Assembly (NCBI RefSeq): GCF_949628215.1
Contig: NC_134276.1
Coordinates: forward strand, 7,095,690-7,159,689
DNA length: 64,000 nt
DNA from: Phalacrocorax aristotelis
Lineage: Eukaryota; Chordata; Aves; Suliformes; Phalacrocoracidae
Direction: 5' to 3'
The first letter of the stretch is position 1. The number at the start of each line of letters is the position of its first letter. Below the pieces are notes generated by a model. It was not told the origin of the DNA. It saw nothing but the letters and a program-made list of their open reading frames with translations, and did not search any database. Below, in pieces: positions 61,401 to 64,000 of this stretch. A program made the position numbers and the translations under genes.

Positions 61401-63620
61401 CCCACAGGCTTCACTCCATCTCCTGTTGCTCAGCCACAGCCATCAGCTGGCCTTAATGTTGACTTCGAGTCTGTGTTTGGAAACAAATCTTCTAATGTTG
61501 TCCTAGATTCTGGTGGTAAGACACTTACTAAAACAGCTGATGTATATCCTTTAACTTTTTTATTCTTGAGGTATAAGTCTCTTAATCTGTATTTACTCAA
61601 ACTGCTGTGACAGTGTTCTAGCTGAAGAAAAGAAAGCTGACTCTAAACGGTCAATAGCAGCATTCTTCGTCCAGTTTTTCTTTATTAATCAAATAATTTT
61701 TCTTCACACTATTTCTCCTTGCGCCCTGGTGAAATATTTACTGATATATCCTTCACTTAAATGTTCTGCGCGTTAATTTCACACAGTGAACAGCCTTCAC
61801 TTTTACATGTTGTCAACTGAAATTAAGCCTGTGTGTGTAGAGTGTGGTCAGAAGAGGTAAAGTTGCATCTTAATTTTATTTATCTGTGCAACACATTTTT
61901 GTCACCTCTTTGCCTACATGTTACTCTTGTGATGTTAAGATTATTTCAGGAAGTGATAAATTATCAAAACATACATGGTTAATTTGGTTTGCAGCTATAG
62001 TCAGTACTCTCTGTTCTTTGGAGCAGCTGGAAAGTGAATACTTTCTGGTCTTTTGATAACGGACCCCTAACATTGGATTCTTTTTGGGCAAACCAGTGAT
62101 CTGCTAAAAGCAAATACATATGTGTTTTTATAAGACTGAAATACTTTAGATGTTTATTCCTTATTTTGTTTTACATTTTGATTACTTTGCAGTCATTGTG
62201 AATCCGCTCCATGTAAAATTGATGTCATGTTGGTTAAACTAGTAGAGTGAAATCTCCTTTCTGTAGTAAATATCTCCTTTATCAAGAGGCATAATAAGTT
62301 TTATCCTCCTTGTATAGGGTAGCATCGCTAGGTTAAATTTTGTATTTTAGCCATTGTGTTGAAGCTGCTGTCTCTTTAATTGAATGCCATGCCATTCATG
62401 GGCCTGTGATTCGAATCACCTTTTTTGTTTGTCATTCCAAGGCTTTGATGAACTAGGTGGTCTCCTAAAACCAACAGTGGCCTCTCAAAACCAGAGTCTT
62501 CCAGTTGCCAAAGTACCACCTAACAAATTAGTGTCAGATGATCTGGATTCATCTTTAGCCAATCTTGTAGGCAGTAAGTATTGAACGACTGGTGTAGAAG
62601 TAGTTATTTAATTCTCTTAAATGAATTGAACTTCAATAGTATCTTTCTCTACTTTGTGACAGATCTGGGCATTGGAAATGGAACTACTAAAAAGTGAGTA
62701 TGCTTAATCAAAAGCTTAGCATTTTGATTTTCCTGGATAATAAATTTTTATGAAAATACAGGTTCAAACTTGTGCGTAACACCATAATGTTAACCTTCAG
62801 AGCGCGTTTGGGACTGCACTTTGTTTCTCATGCAAGGTATAATGAATAGTTGAGAGCTGTTGGAAGGTGGCTGTAGACTGAGTGGTAGTGACAGTGACAA
62901 CAGCAGGCAAGGTGTCCTCCTGTCTCCGATTCCTTTCAGACTTTGTATATATTTAGGGAATGAGTTCCTCAAAATATTTGTAATTGTAGGTAATCTTAGC
63001 ACACCTTATAAATACTTTGTGTGTTCTGAGCTTGTGTGGAGCTGCATTAAAGATTGTGAAACTACAACCACGGAGTTGCGGATGACCCTTAGACAAGTGA
63101 ATTTTGAAGCAAGACATATTCTCGAATAGCAAACATCTGCTCTAGCAGCAAAGTTGAGAGTGTGATTAGCAAATTTCAGGCTTATTGGGACTATCTCTGC
63201 CAACTCTGAAATCGTTCAGAAATCTAGTTGCTCCTAACTAAACTATCTTGACCCAAGAAAAGTCAGCTAGACTAACTTACCTGTACTGGGAAACTTGACT
63301 GAGATTAGGTAAAGCTGAGGTGGCTCATGCTCAATGTCTTACCTTAAACTTTTCCTAGCCAAAACAAGCTGTCACAAGACCTTTATCAACTTCTTTGCTA
63401 AATGAGTTTCTTAACTAACAAAAGAAGCCACATTTCCAAGAGGAAACAGAGTTTACCTGAGGGATTTTTTGTAAGAAAATTCAATGTTTTCTAACAATTC
63501 TTTAAAAAATTCATTTGAAGTGATGTAAACTGGACTCAGCCAGGTGAAAAGAAACTAACAGGTGGTTCCAACTGGCAACCCAAGATCGCACCAACAACTG
63601 CATGGAACGCTCCAACGTTG
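7303..63620 (+). CDS. PICALM: PICALM, phosphatidylinositol-binding clathrin assembly protein (19 coding exons seen, 3' end outside window)
   Basis: PICALM/CALM is the ubiquitous AP180-family endocytic adaptor. It binds PtdIns(4,5)P2 at the plasma membrane, sorts VAMP-type SNAREs, recruits AP2 and clathrin, and sets coat size. Joining exons 7303-7432, 37589-37731, 39996-40071, 41334-41436, 43156-43249, 43758-43869, 45207-45313, 46513-46554, 47252-47337, 48618-48741, 49091-49227, 51602-51702, 56685-56834, 58290-58373, 58710-58790, 61408-61515, 62442-62573, 62663-62693 and 63521-63620 gives 647 codons with no stop and every junction in frame. All introns are GT-AG. The ANTH domain occupies about residues 14-289; the rest is a low-complexity tail with clathrin-, AP2- and EH-binding motifs. 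Residue numbers match the human protein as I recall it through residue 468. The final exons (about 60 residues by comparison with human), the stop and the 3' UTR lie beyond the window. Confidence 0.97.
9632..9636. repeat. Left target-site duplication GTGTT
   Basis: GTGTT immediately precedes the element at 9637 and recurs immediately after its end at 9715-9719. Five bases is the duplication length expected for ERVL-class integration. Confidence 0.65.
9637..9714 (+). mobile_element. 78-bp internally deleted solo LTR, avian ERVL-like
   Basis: The element begins TGTCGTGGTTT and ends AAACCAGGACA, terminal inverted repeats matching at 10 of 11 positions. It is flanked on both sides by GTGTT (9632-9636 and 9715-9719), a 5-bp target-site duplication as made by ERVL-type integrases. 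The left 20 or so bases and the right 50 or so resemble the two ends of a several-hundred-bp LTR common in neoavian birds, as I remember it, joined by a large internal deletion. There is no coding content. The ends and duplication are seen directly; the family name is from memory. Confidence 0.7.
10525..10543. repeat. Perfect 8-bp hairpin with TTC loop
   Basis: ACTAGGAC-TTC-GTCCTAGT forms a perfect stem with a three-base loop. Weaker inverted pairing (GAAAAC..CTAGT with ACTAG..GTTTTC) surrounds it. It is too short for a miRNA precursor, and no role is known. Confidence 0.7.
14737..14753. repeat. T17 homopolymer in a T/G-rich stretch
   Basis: A run of 17 T ends a T- and G-rich stretch that begins near 14650. 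No poly(A)-tailed element could be recognised next to it on either strand, so I treat it as simple low-complexity DNA. Confidence 0.8.
17956..18138 (+). other. Exon-like open frame of unknown origin (A)
   Basis: An AG at 17954-17955 precedes, and CCAG|GTATCC follows at 18138/18139. From the ATG at 17970 the frame is open for 56 codons to that donor and looks protein-like, with a charged, leucine-rich end ([18 protein letters not shown]). An in-frame TAA lies 9 bases before the ATG, so it cannot be an internal exon read from upstream through that point. It is not a known PICALM exon, and I do not recognise the product. It may be a retrocopy fragment, an alternative first exon or chance. A 60-codon open frame alone is weak evidence in AT-rich DNA. 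Confidence 0.25.
18449..18468. repeat. 20-bp perfect palindrome
   Basis: GTCTGAAATTAATTTCAGAC is its own reverse complement over 20 bases with no spacer. Such a perfect dyad could bind a dimeric factor or form a cruciform, or be chance. Nothing around it identifies it as a transposon end. Confidence 0.85.
18912..19139 (-). other. Unidentified coding-like frame on the minus strand
   Basis: On the - strand a frame is open for about 76 codons and ends with TAA at 18912-18914, overlapping an AATAAA. The translation is rich in N, E, S and T with an acidic centre ([17 protein letters not shown]) and a basic start ([13 protein letters not shown]). There is no ATG at the left end and no clear splice acceptor. 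It could be the tail of a decayed retrocopy or a chance frame. I do not recognise it. Confidence 0.2.
19799..19905 (+). other. Exon-like open frame of unknown origin (B)
   Basis: A TTTTCTAG acceptor ends at 19798. Downstream, the frame that would continue from segment A (phase 1) reads a helical, leucine-rich peptide containing [17 protein letters not shown] and [10 protein letters not shown] before leaving toward a stop near 19963. A second frame is also open to the TGA at 19903-19905. The agreement of phase and the leucine-rich character of A and B suggest, weakly, two exons of one unknown transcript in the host's intron 1. No product is recognised. Confidence 0.2.
22012..22106. repeat. Very AT-rich stretch
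   Basis: Nearly all A and T with repeated AATATTTA, TTTAATAT and TATTAAAG words. It is low-complexity DNA with possible unwinding potential; no repeat unit or known element is recognisable. Confidence 0.7.
24400..24890 (+). mobile_element. Old CR1/L3-like LINE fragment
   Basis: A diverged but ordered set of words follows the 3' half of old CR1/L3-type LINEs: TGTGAGGCTGCAGGAAAGATG near 24482, then AGTATCCAGCTTGGAGCAC near 24583, GAGAATTCAGAGATCAGC, AGAAGACTGGGAAG and CTACTGAGGACAAGAGGAAG near 24780. In the family these positions correspond to the C-terminal coding part and the sequence just after it. The copy is heavily mutated, with stops in every frame. Recognition is from memory of the consensus. 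Confidence 0.5.
25990..26090 (+). mobile_element. CR1 3'-end fragment
   Basis: GGGATTAGAGTAGATGACCTCCAGAGG (26021-26047) closely follows the diagnostic CR1 3' segment (GTTGGACTAGATGACCTCCAGAGGTCCC). After it comes a diverged copy of the short terminal repeat (ATTATTTTATATCAGTGATCC). The element is 5'-truncated, as is usual for CR1, and may extend left to about 25890. Confidence 0.65.
28652..28674. repeat. 9-bp perfect hairpin
   Basis: CATTTGACA and TGTCAAATG are separated by TTTGC. The perfect stem is too short for a miRNA precursor. No function is assigned. Confidence 0.6.
31323..31862 (-). mobile_element. 5'-truncated CR1 non-LTR retrotransposon, well preserved
   Basis: On the - strand this is a typical avian CR1 3' end of about 540 bp. 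It holds the end of ORF2, recognisable in the 95-codon frame at 31524-31808 (motifs [19 protein letters not shown] and [14 protein letters not shown]), and then the 3' UTR, ending at the GACCTCTAGAAATG-like segment and a GTGATATTG tail near 31323. It is the least diverged element in the window, so probably one of the younger insertions. Only the last part of the reverse-transcriptase ORF is present, so it is dead. Gene finders often mistake this frame for a gene. Confidence 0.9.
34024..34425 (-). mobile_element. Older CR1 fragment
   Basis: Read on the + strand it starts with CAGGCTGGAAGGGAGCTCAGAAGGTC, the reverse complement of the CR1 3' end. It runs through TTCTGTTCTGCAGATGGAATAAGCCCACCTGCTTCAACAGC and ends near GGCCTTTCTCTGGGCAGTCTCCAGCC, which match the order of an older CR1 subfamily. 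It is much more diverged than the copy at 31.3-31.9 kb and has no open frame. Confidence 0.75.
35776..35810. repeat. C-rich tract with C22 run
   Basis: CCCCC-A-CCCCC-A is followed by 22 consecutive C (35789-35810). On the opposite strand this is a G-quadruplex-prone run. Such runs are hard to sequence, so the true length is uncertain. Confidence 0.9.
37589..37731 (+). CDS. PICALM: PICALM exon 2 (ANTH domain)
   Basis: This exon encodes residues 44-91, including [20 protein letters not shown] and [16 protein letters not shown], the second and third ANTH helices. The acceptor is TATTGCAG. One base from exon 1 completes codon 44 as TAT. It ends in phase 0 before GTAATA. In the family these helices form the hydrophobic core next to the lipid-binding lysines of exon 1. 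Confidence 0.97.
37732..39995 (+). other. PICALM: Intron 2 (2,264 bp)
   Basis: GT-AG intron. It contains the dinucleotide repeat at 38639-38693 and otherwise AT-rich sequence with no exon or element that I recognise. Confidence 0.85.
38639..38693. repeat. (CA)n-(CG)n-(CA)n dinucleotide repeat
   Basis: About ten AC units, then a pure CG block (38660-38672), then about eleven AC units, 55 bp in total of alternating purine and pyrimidine. Both CA and especially CG alternation favour left-handed Z-DNA. The repeat is probably length-polymorphic. Confidence 0.95.
39996..40071 (+). CDS. PICALM: PICALM exon 3 (ANTH domain)
   Basis: This exon encodes residues 92-116 ([20 protein letters not shown] then KSGLQ) plus one base of codon 117. 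The acceptor is TTTCATCTAG, the donor GTAAGG, and it ends in phase 1. The segment is nearly invariant in vertebrate CALM and AP180. Confidence 0.97.
40072..41333 (+). other. PICALM: Intron 3 (1,262 bp)
   Basis: GT-AG intron. It contains, at 40583-40654, a segment nearly identical to one in intron 9. No other element is recognised. Confidence 0.85.
40583..40654 (+). repeat. 72-bp segment repeated in intron 9 (copy 1)
   Basis: It starts AGTTCAGTGCAGTTCTGATC and ends TTATTTCCAAAT. The first 36 bases are identical to the intron 9 copy at 47389-47459; the rest differs by a few substitutions and two small indels. Similarity fades on both sides but may continue weakly, so an old dispersed repeat with a conserved core is possible. 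I do not recognise a known family. Confidence 0.8.
41334..41436 (+). CDS. PICALM: PICALM exon 4 (ANTH domain)
   Basis: This exon encodes residues 117-150 ([20 protein letters not shown], then [14 protein letters not shown]) plus two bases of codon 151. It carries the conserved basic and aromatic helix of the ANTH fold. The acceptor is TTTTTTAG, the donor GTAAGG, and it ends in phase 2. Confidence 0.97.
41437..43155 (+). other. PICALM: Intron 4 (1,719 bp)
   Basis: GT-AG intron ending AACAG. I see nothing in it beyond ordinary intronic sequence; open frames here have no splice logic. Confidence 0.8.
43156..43249 (+). CDS. PICALM: PICALM exon 5 (ANTH domain)
   Basis: This exon encodes residues 151-182 ([20 protein letters not shown], then [12 protein letters not shown]). 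The two bases of exon 4 plus GG restore the Gly codon. The donor is GTAAGT, phase 0. Confidence 0.97.
43250..43757 (+). other. PICALM: Intron 5 (508 bp)
   Basis: Short GT-AG intron; nothing notable seen. Confidence 0.85.
43758..43869 (+). CDS. PICALM: PICALM exon 6 (ANTH domain, SNARE-contact residue L219)
   Basis: This exon encodes residues 183-219 ([20 protein letters not shown], then [17 protein letters not shown]) plus one base of codon 220. Its last whole codon is L219, one of the two ANTH residues shown in mammalian CALM to contact the VAMP SNARE helix. The acceptor is CTTCCTAG, the donor GTAAAT, and it ends in phase 1. Confidence 0.97.
43870..45206 (+). other. PICALM: Intron 6 (1,337 bp)
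   Basis: GT-AG intron with a short acceptor region (CTGTTCATAG). No repeat or exon recognised. Confidence 0.8.
45207..45313 (+). CDS. PICALM: PICALM exon 7 (ANTH domain, SNARE-contact residue M244)
   Basis: This exon encodes residues 220-255 ([20 protein letters not shown], then [16 protein letters not shown]). M244, the second VAMP-contact residue known from mammalian CALM, is present in FLTRM. The donor is GTAAGC, phase 0. Confidence 0.97.
45793..45811. repeat. T19 homopolymer
   Basis: Nineteen T followed by five A. It could be the reverse poly(A) of a lost retroelement, but no element body is recognisable beside it. Confidence 0.85.
46016..46043. repeat. 10-bp perfect hairpin overlapping a second hairpin
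   Basis: CTTCAGCTGA and TCAGCTGAAG are separated by TAACACTG. The left arm also ends an upstream inverted pair, GAAGATAA...TTATCTTC (arms about 45994-46001 and 46012-46019), so the two stems compete for the same bases. Confidence 0.75.
46513..46554 (+). CDS. PICALM: PICALM exon 8, 42-nt microexon (ANTH domain)
   Basis: This microexon encodes residues 256-269, [14 protein letters not shown]. The acceptor has a long T tract ending TTTACAG and the donor is GTAGAT. At 42 nt it is in frame on both sides, so skipping would remove 14 residues inside the ANTH domain without a frameshift. Confidence 0.95.
46555..47251 (+). other. PICALM: Intron 8 (697 bp)
   Basis: GT-AG intron ending TTTCTGCAG. Nothing notable seen. 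Confidence 0.8.
47252..47337 (+). CDS. PICALM: PICALM exon 9 (end of ANTH domain)
   Basis: This exon encodes residues 270-297 ([20 protein letters not shown], then IKDSTAAS) plus two bases of codon 298. It contains the last ANTH helix and the start of the flexible tail. The donor is GTGCTT, which is weak, and it ends in phase 2. Confidence 0.95.
47338..48617 (+). other. PICALM: Intron 9 (1,280 bp)
   Basis: GT-AG intron. It holds the second copy of the 72-bp intronic duplication close to its 5' end (47389-47459), a T run near 47850 and a G10 run at 47944-47953. Confidence 0.8.
47389..47459 (+). repeat. 72-bp segment repeated in intron 3 (copy 2)
   Basis: Near-identical to 40583-40654, with the first 36 bases identical. 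It begins only 51 bases downstream of exon 9 and is in the same orientation as copy 1. No third copy was seen in the window. Confidence 0.8.
48618..48741 (+). CDS. PICALM: PICALM exon 10 (linker with charged helix)
   Basis: This exon encodes residues 298-339: an S/T-rich start ([20 protein letters not shown]) followed by a strongly charged helix ([20 protein letters not shown]). The acceptor is ACTTTAG, the donor GTAGGC, and it ends in phase 0. The helix probably forms a short coiled-coil just after the ANTH domain. Confidence 0.96.
48742..49090 (+). other. PICALM: Intron 10 (349 bp)
   Basis: Short GT-AG intron; nothing notable seen. Confidence 0.85.
49091..49227 (+). CDS. PICALM: PICALM exon 11 (S/T-rich tail)
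   Basis: This exon encodes residues 340-384 ([20 protein letters not shown], then a stretch ending [10 protein letters not shown]) plus two bases of codon 385. It finishes the charged helix and starts the unstructured tail; DIF is a short AP2-appendage-type motif. The donor is GTATGC. Confidence 0.95.
49228..51601 (+). other. PICALM: Intron 11 (2,374 bp)
   Basis: GT-AG intron with no recognised element. Open frames within it lack splice sites or family resemblance. Confidence 0.8.
51602..51702 (+). CDS. PICALM: PICALM exon 12 (clathrin-box-like motif)
   Basis: This exon encodes residues 385-418 plus one base of codon 419. DLLDLQPTF (392-400) contains LLDLQ, close to the clathrin box L-hydrophobic-X-hydrophobic-[D/E], and DLL, the short clathrin/AP2-type motif of AP180 proteins. 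It ends STWG before GTAAGA, phase 1. This starts the series of phase-1 junctions. Confidence 0.95.
53585..53745 (+). mobile_element. MIR-like SINE (CORE-SINE), unusually recognisable
   Basis: The words come in MIR order: AGAAGTGCTTTCCACATTTTACAGATGGGGAAATCTGAG, then AACTGACTTGTCTGAAGTCATACGGCAAG, then TCAGTGGCAGAGCCAAGAATGGAACC and GTGCTCTAACCACTGCACGGC. These match the conserved core and the right part of mammalian-wide MIR as I know it, at roughly three-quarters identity or better by eye. MIR-type copies are old and rare in birds, so the preservation is noteworthy. Confidence 0.75.
56097..56157. repeat. A/C-rich low-complexity repeat
   Basis: Runs of A are mixed with CAAC and AACC units, ending in five AAC trinucleotides. 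It is simple-sequence DNA, possibly an expanded poly(A) tail, but no element body was recognised. Confidence 0.85.
56685..56834 (+). CDS. PICALM: PICALM exon 13 (DPF and NPF motifs)
   Basis: This exon encodes residues 419-468 plus one base of codon 469. It opens with DPF (419-421), an AP2 alpha-appendage motif, and has NPF (436-438), an EH-domain ligand, then an S/T-rich stretch ending [10 protein letters not shown]. The exon is 150 nt and phase 1 on both sides, so it can be skipped in frame. The acceptor is GAACAG, the donor GTAAAG. Confidence 0.95.
56835..58289 (+). other. PICALM: Intron 13 (1,455 bp)
   Basis: GT-AG intron ending TTCTTTAG; no element recognised. Confidence 0.8.
58290..58373 (+). 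CDS. PICALM: PICALM exon 14, probable cassette exon with two NPF motifs
   Basis: This exon encodes residues 469-496: [20 protein letters not shown], then IELCPYTS. Two NPF tripeptides (472-474 and 478-480) lie four residues apart, an arrangement that favours tandem EH-domain binding (Eps15, intersectin, EHD). It is 84 nt, phase 1 on both sides. The acceptor is GGTTCTTTAG, the donor GTATAA. The human 652-residue form, as I remember it, joins MFV directly to GFTPSP and so lacks this exon. That it is used here is inferred from the open frame and good splice sites. Confidence 0.8.
58374..58709 (+). other. PICALM: Intron 14 (336 bp)
   Basis: Short GT-AG intron between the two cassette exons, with a pyrimidine-rich end (CTCTCCCTCTTCTCC near 58658, then CCTTATCAG). 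Nothing else seen. Confidence 0.8.
58710..58790 (+). CDS. PICALM: PICALM exon 15, probable cassette exon
   Basis: This exon encodes residues 497-523 ([20 protein letters not shown], then SVAGLFG) plus one base of codon 524. It is 81 nt, phase 1 on both sides. DSF near the start resembles the DPF class but is not a canonical AP2 motif. The donor is GTAGGT. Like exon 14 it is absent from the human canonical form as recalled, and exons 14 and 15 are separated by only 336 bp, so they are probably used together. Confidence 0.75.
58791..61407 (+). other. PICALM: Intron 15 (2,617 bp)
   Basis: GT-AG intron with a strong pyrimidine tract before its acceptor (TTTTTTTTTCCCCACAG). A small exon-like piece at 60117-60169 was examined and not accepted. 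No mobile element recognised. Confidence 0.8.
61408..61515 (+). CDS. PICALM: PICALM exon 16 (FESVF motif)
   Basis: This exon encodes residues 524-559 ([20 protein letters not shown], then [16 protein letters not shown]) plus one base of codon 560. FESVF (543-547) resembles the FxDxF class of AP2-appendage motifs but lacks the middle D. It is 108 nt, phase 1 on both sides. Confidence 0.95.
61516..62441 (+). other. PICALM: Intron 16 (926 bp)
   Basis: GT-AG intron ending CATTCCAAG; nothing notable seen. Confidence 0.8.
62442..62573 (+). CDS. PICALM: PICALM exon 17
   Basis: This exon encodes residues 560-603 ([20 protein letters not shown], then a stretch ending SSLANLVG) plus one base of codon 604. 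The true donor is A|GTAAGT; reading through it adds only SKY before a stop, so retention of intron 17 would truncate the protein. SSLANLVG forms the first half of the leucine-rich nuclear export signal reported for human CALM, completed by exon 18. Confidence 0.95.
62663..62693 (+). CDS. PICALM: PICALM exon 18, 31-nt microexon
   Basis: This microexon encodes residues 604-613 ([10 protein letters not shown]) plus two bases of codon 614. At 31 nt and phase 1 to phase 2 it cannot be skipped without a frameshift, unlike exons 13-17. NLGI completes the export-signal-like LANLVGNLGI. Intron 17 before it is only 89 bp. Confidence 0.95.
62694..63520 (+). other. PICALM: Intron 18 (827 bp)
   Basis: GT-AG intron with donor GTGAGT and a pyrimidine-poor acceptor (TTCATTTGAAG). 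No element recognised. Confidence 0.8.
63521..63620 (+). CDS. PICALM: PICALM exon 19 (last exon in window)
   Basis: This exon encodes residues 614-647 ([20 protein letters not shown], then [14 protein letters not shown]), ending in phase 0 before GTAAGC. Human CALM has the same segment nearly unchanged. The next exon, expected to start APPV by homology, is not in the remaining 380 bp, so the gene continues past the window. Confidence 0.95.
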
Positions 63621-64000
63621 GTAAGCAAATACTCGTTTTAAAATAGTGAGTTCCCCGCGGCTTACGTATGCAGGCTGATGTATAACAGAGACATTTGGAA
63701 GTGATTTATAGTTGCAGTAATAGGGTAGTAGAAAATCGAAGTGGTTGGCTTGATGTGTAGTGCTTGGATCTGTTTGCCTTAGCTGTGCAGTTCTGGTAAA
63801 TAGTTTGTGATGTGACACGTGCAGGCTTAGCATAAACTCCAGTGGTGGTTGACCAGCCTCTCGCGTGGCAAGAGAGCAGCCTTCGTGCTCCGCTCAACTG
63901 ACCTAATTCCAGTGGTGCGAGGGGGCCACTTTGCAGTCTAGGAAAAGTATGTTCTTCTAGTATGTACGTGTTACAGCTCAGCCTGCTCTGGGGGTGAGAA
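63621..64000 (+). other. PICALM: Start of intron 19, cut by window edge
   Basis: It begins GTAAGC. No acceptor followed by PICALM sequence appears before the edge; nothing else seen. Confidence 0.75.

Noticed and set aside
1-64000. CRISPR arrays, operons, prophage, tRNA or rRNA genes
   Set aside because: The window is vertebrate DNA with introns and LINE elements. No regular spacer arrays, bacterial-type gene clusters or convincing tRNA/rRNA sequence were seen; a covariance-model search would be needed to exclude small RNAs fully.

Overview
The window is vertebrate nuclear DNA, almost certainly from a bird. CR1 retrotransposon pieces of the avian type, a short solo LTR of an avian endogenous-retrovirus type, generally AT-rich introns and one sharp CpG island all point this way. 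A non-galliform (neoavian) bird is my guess from the LTR family, at low confidence.

The window holds one real protein-coding gene: PICALM (CALM, phosphatidylinositol-binding clathrin assembly protein) on the + strand. It was recognised by joining 19 exons at GT-AG sites with no frame error. The joined reading frame runs from the ATG at 7303 to 63620 and gives 647 residues without a stop. The gene is cut by the right edge of the window; from the human protein I expect roughly 60 more C-terminal residues, plus the stop and the 3' UTR, beyond position 64000.

Layout. 1-6500 is upstream flank with no supportable gene and one decayed MIR-like SINE. About 6530-7600 is a TATA-less CpG-island promoter with two CACGTG E-boxes, a YY1-type initiator site and a 58-nt all-purine tract in the probable 5' UTR. 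Exon 1 is 7303-7432. Intron 1 (30,156 bp) carries most of the mobile DNA: several CR1 pieces, a 78-bp LTR remnant with a target-site duplication, and a few unexplained exon-like open frames. Exons 2-9 (37589-47337) complete the ANTH domain. Exons 10-19 (48618-63620) encode the long unstructured tail with clathrin, AP2 and EH-domain motifs.

How the parts work together. The ANTH domain binds PtdIns(4,5)P2 through K28/K38/K40/H41 and binds VAMP-type SNAREs, with the contact residues L219 and M244 both present. The tail recruits AP2, clathrin and EH-domain proteins, so the protein links SNARE cargo to forming clathrin coats. Exons 13-17 all start and end in phase 1, so each can be skipped or included without changing the frame. 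Exons 14 and 15 add 55 residues that are absent from the human 652-residue form as I remember it, and they bring two extra NPF motifs.

I found no new multi-gene system. The best leads are the NPF cassette exons, the miniature LTR, a near-identical 72-bp segment shared by introns 3 and 9, the MIR copies in a bird, and the E-box/G-rich promoter. Nearly all other open frames are chance frames in intron or CpG-island DNA.
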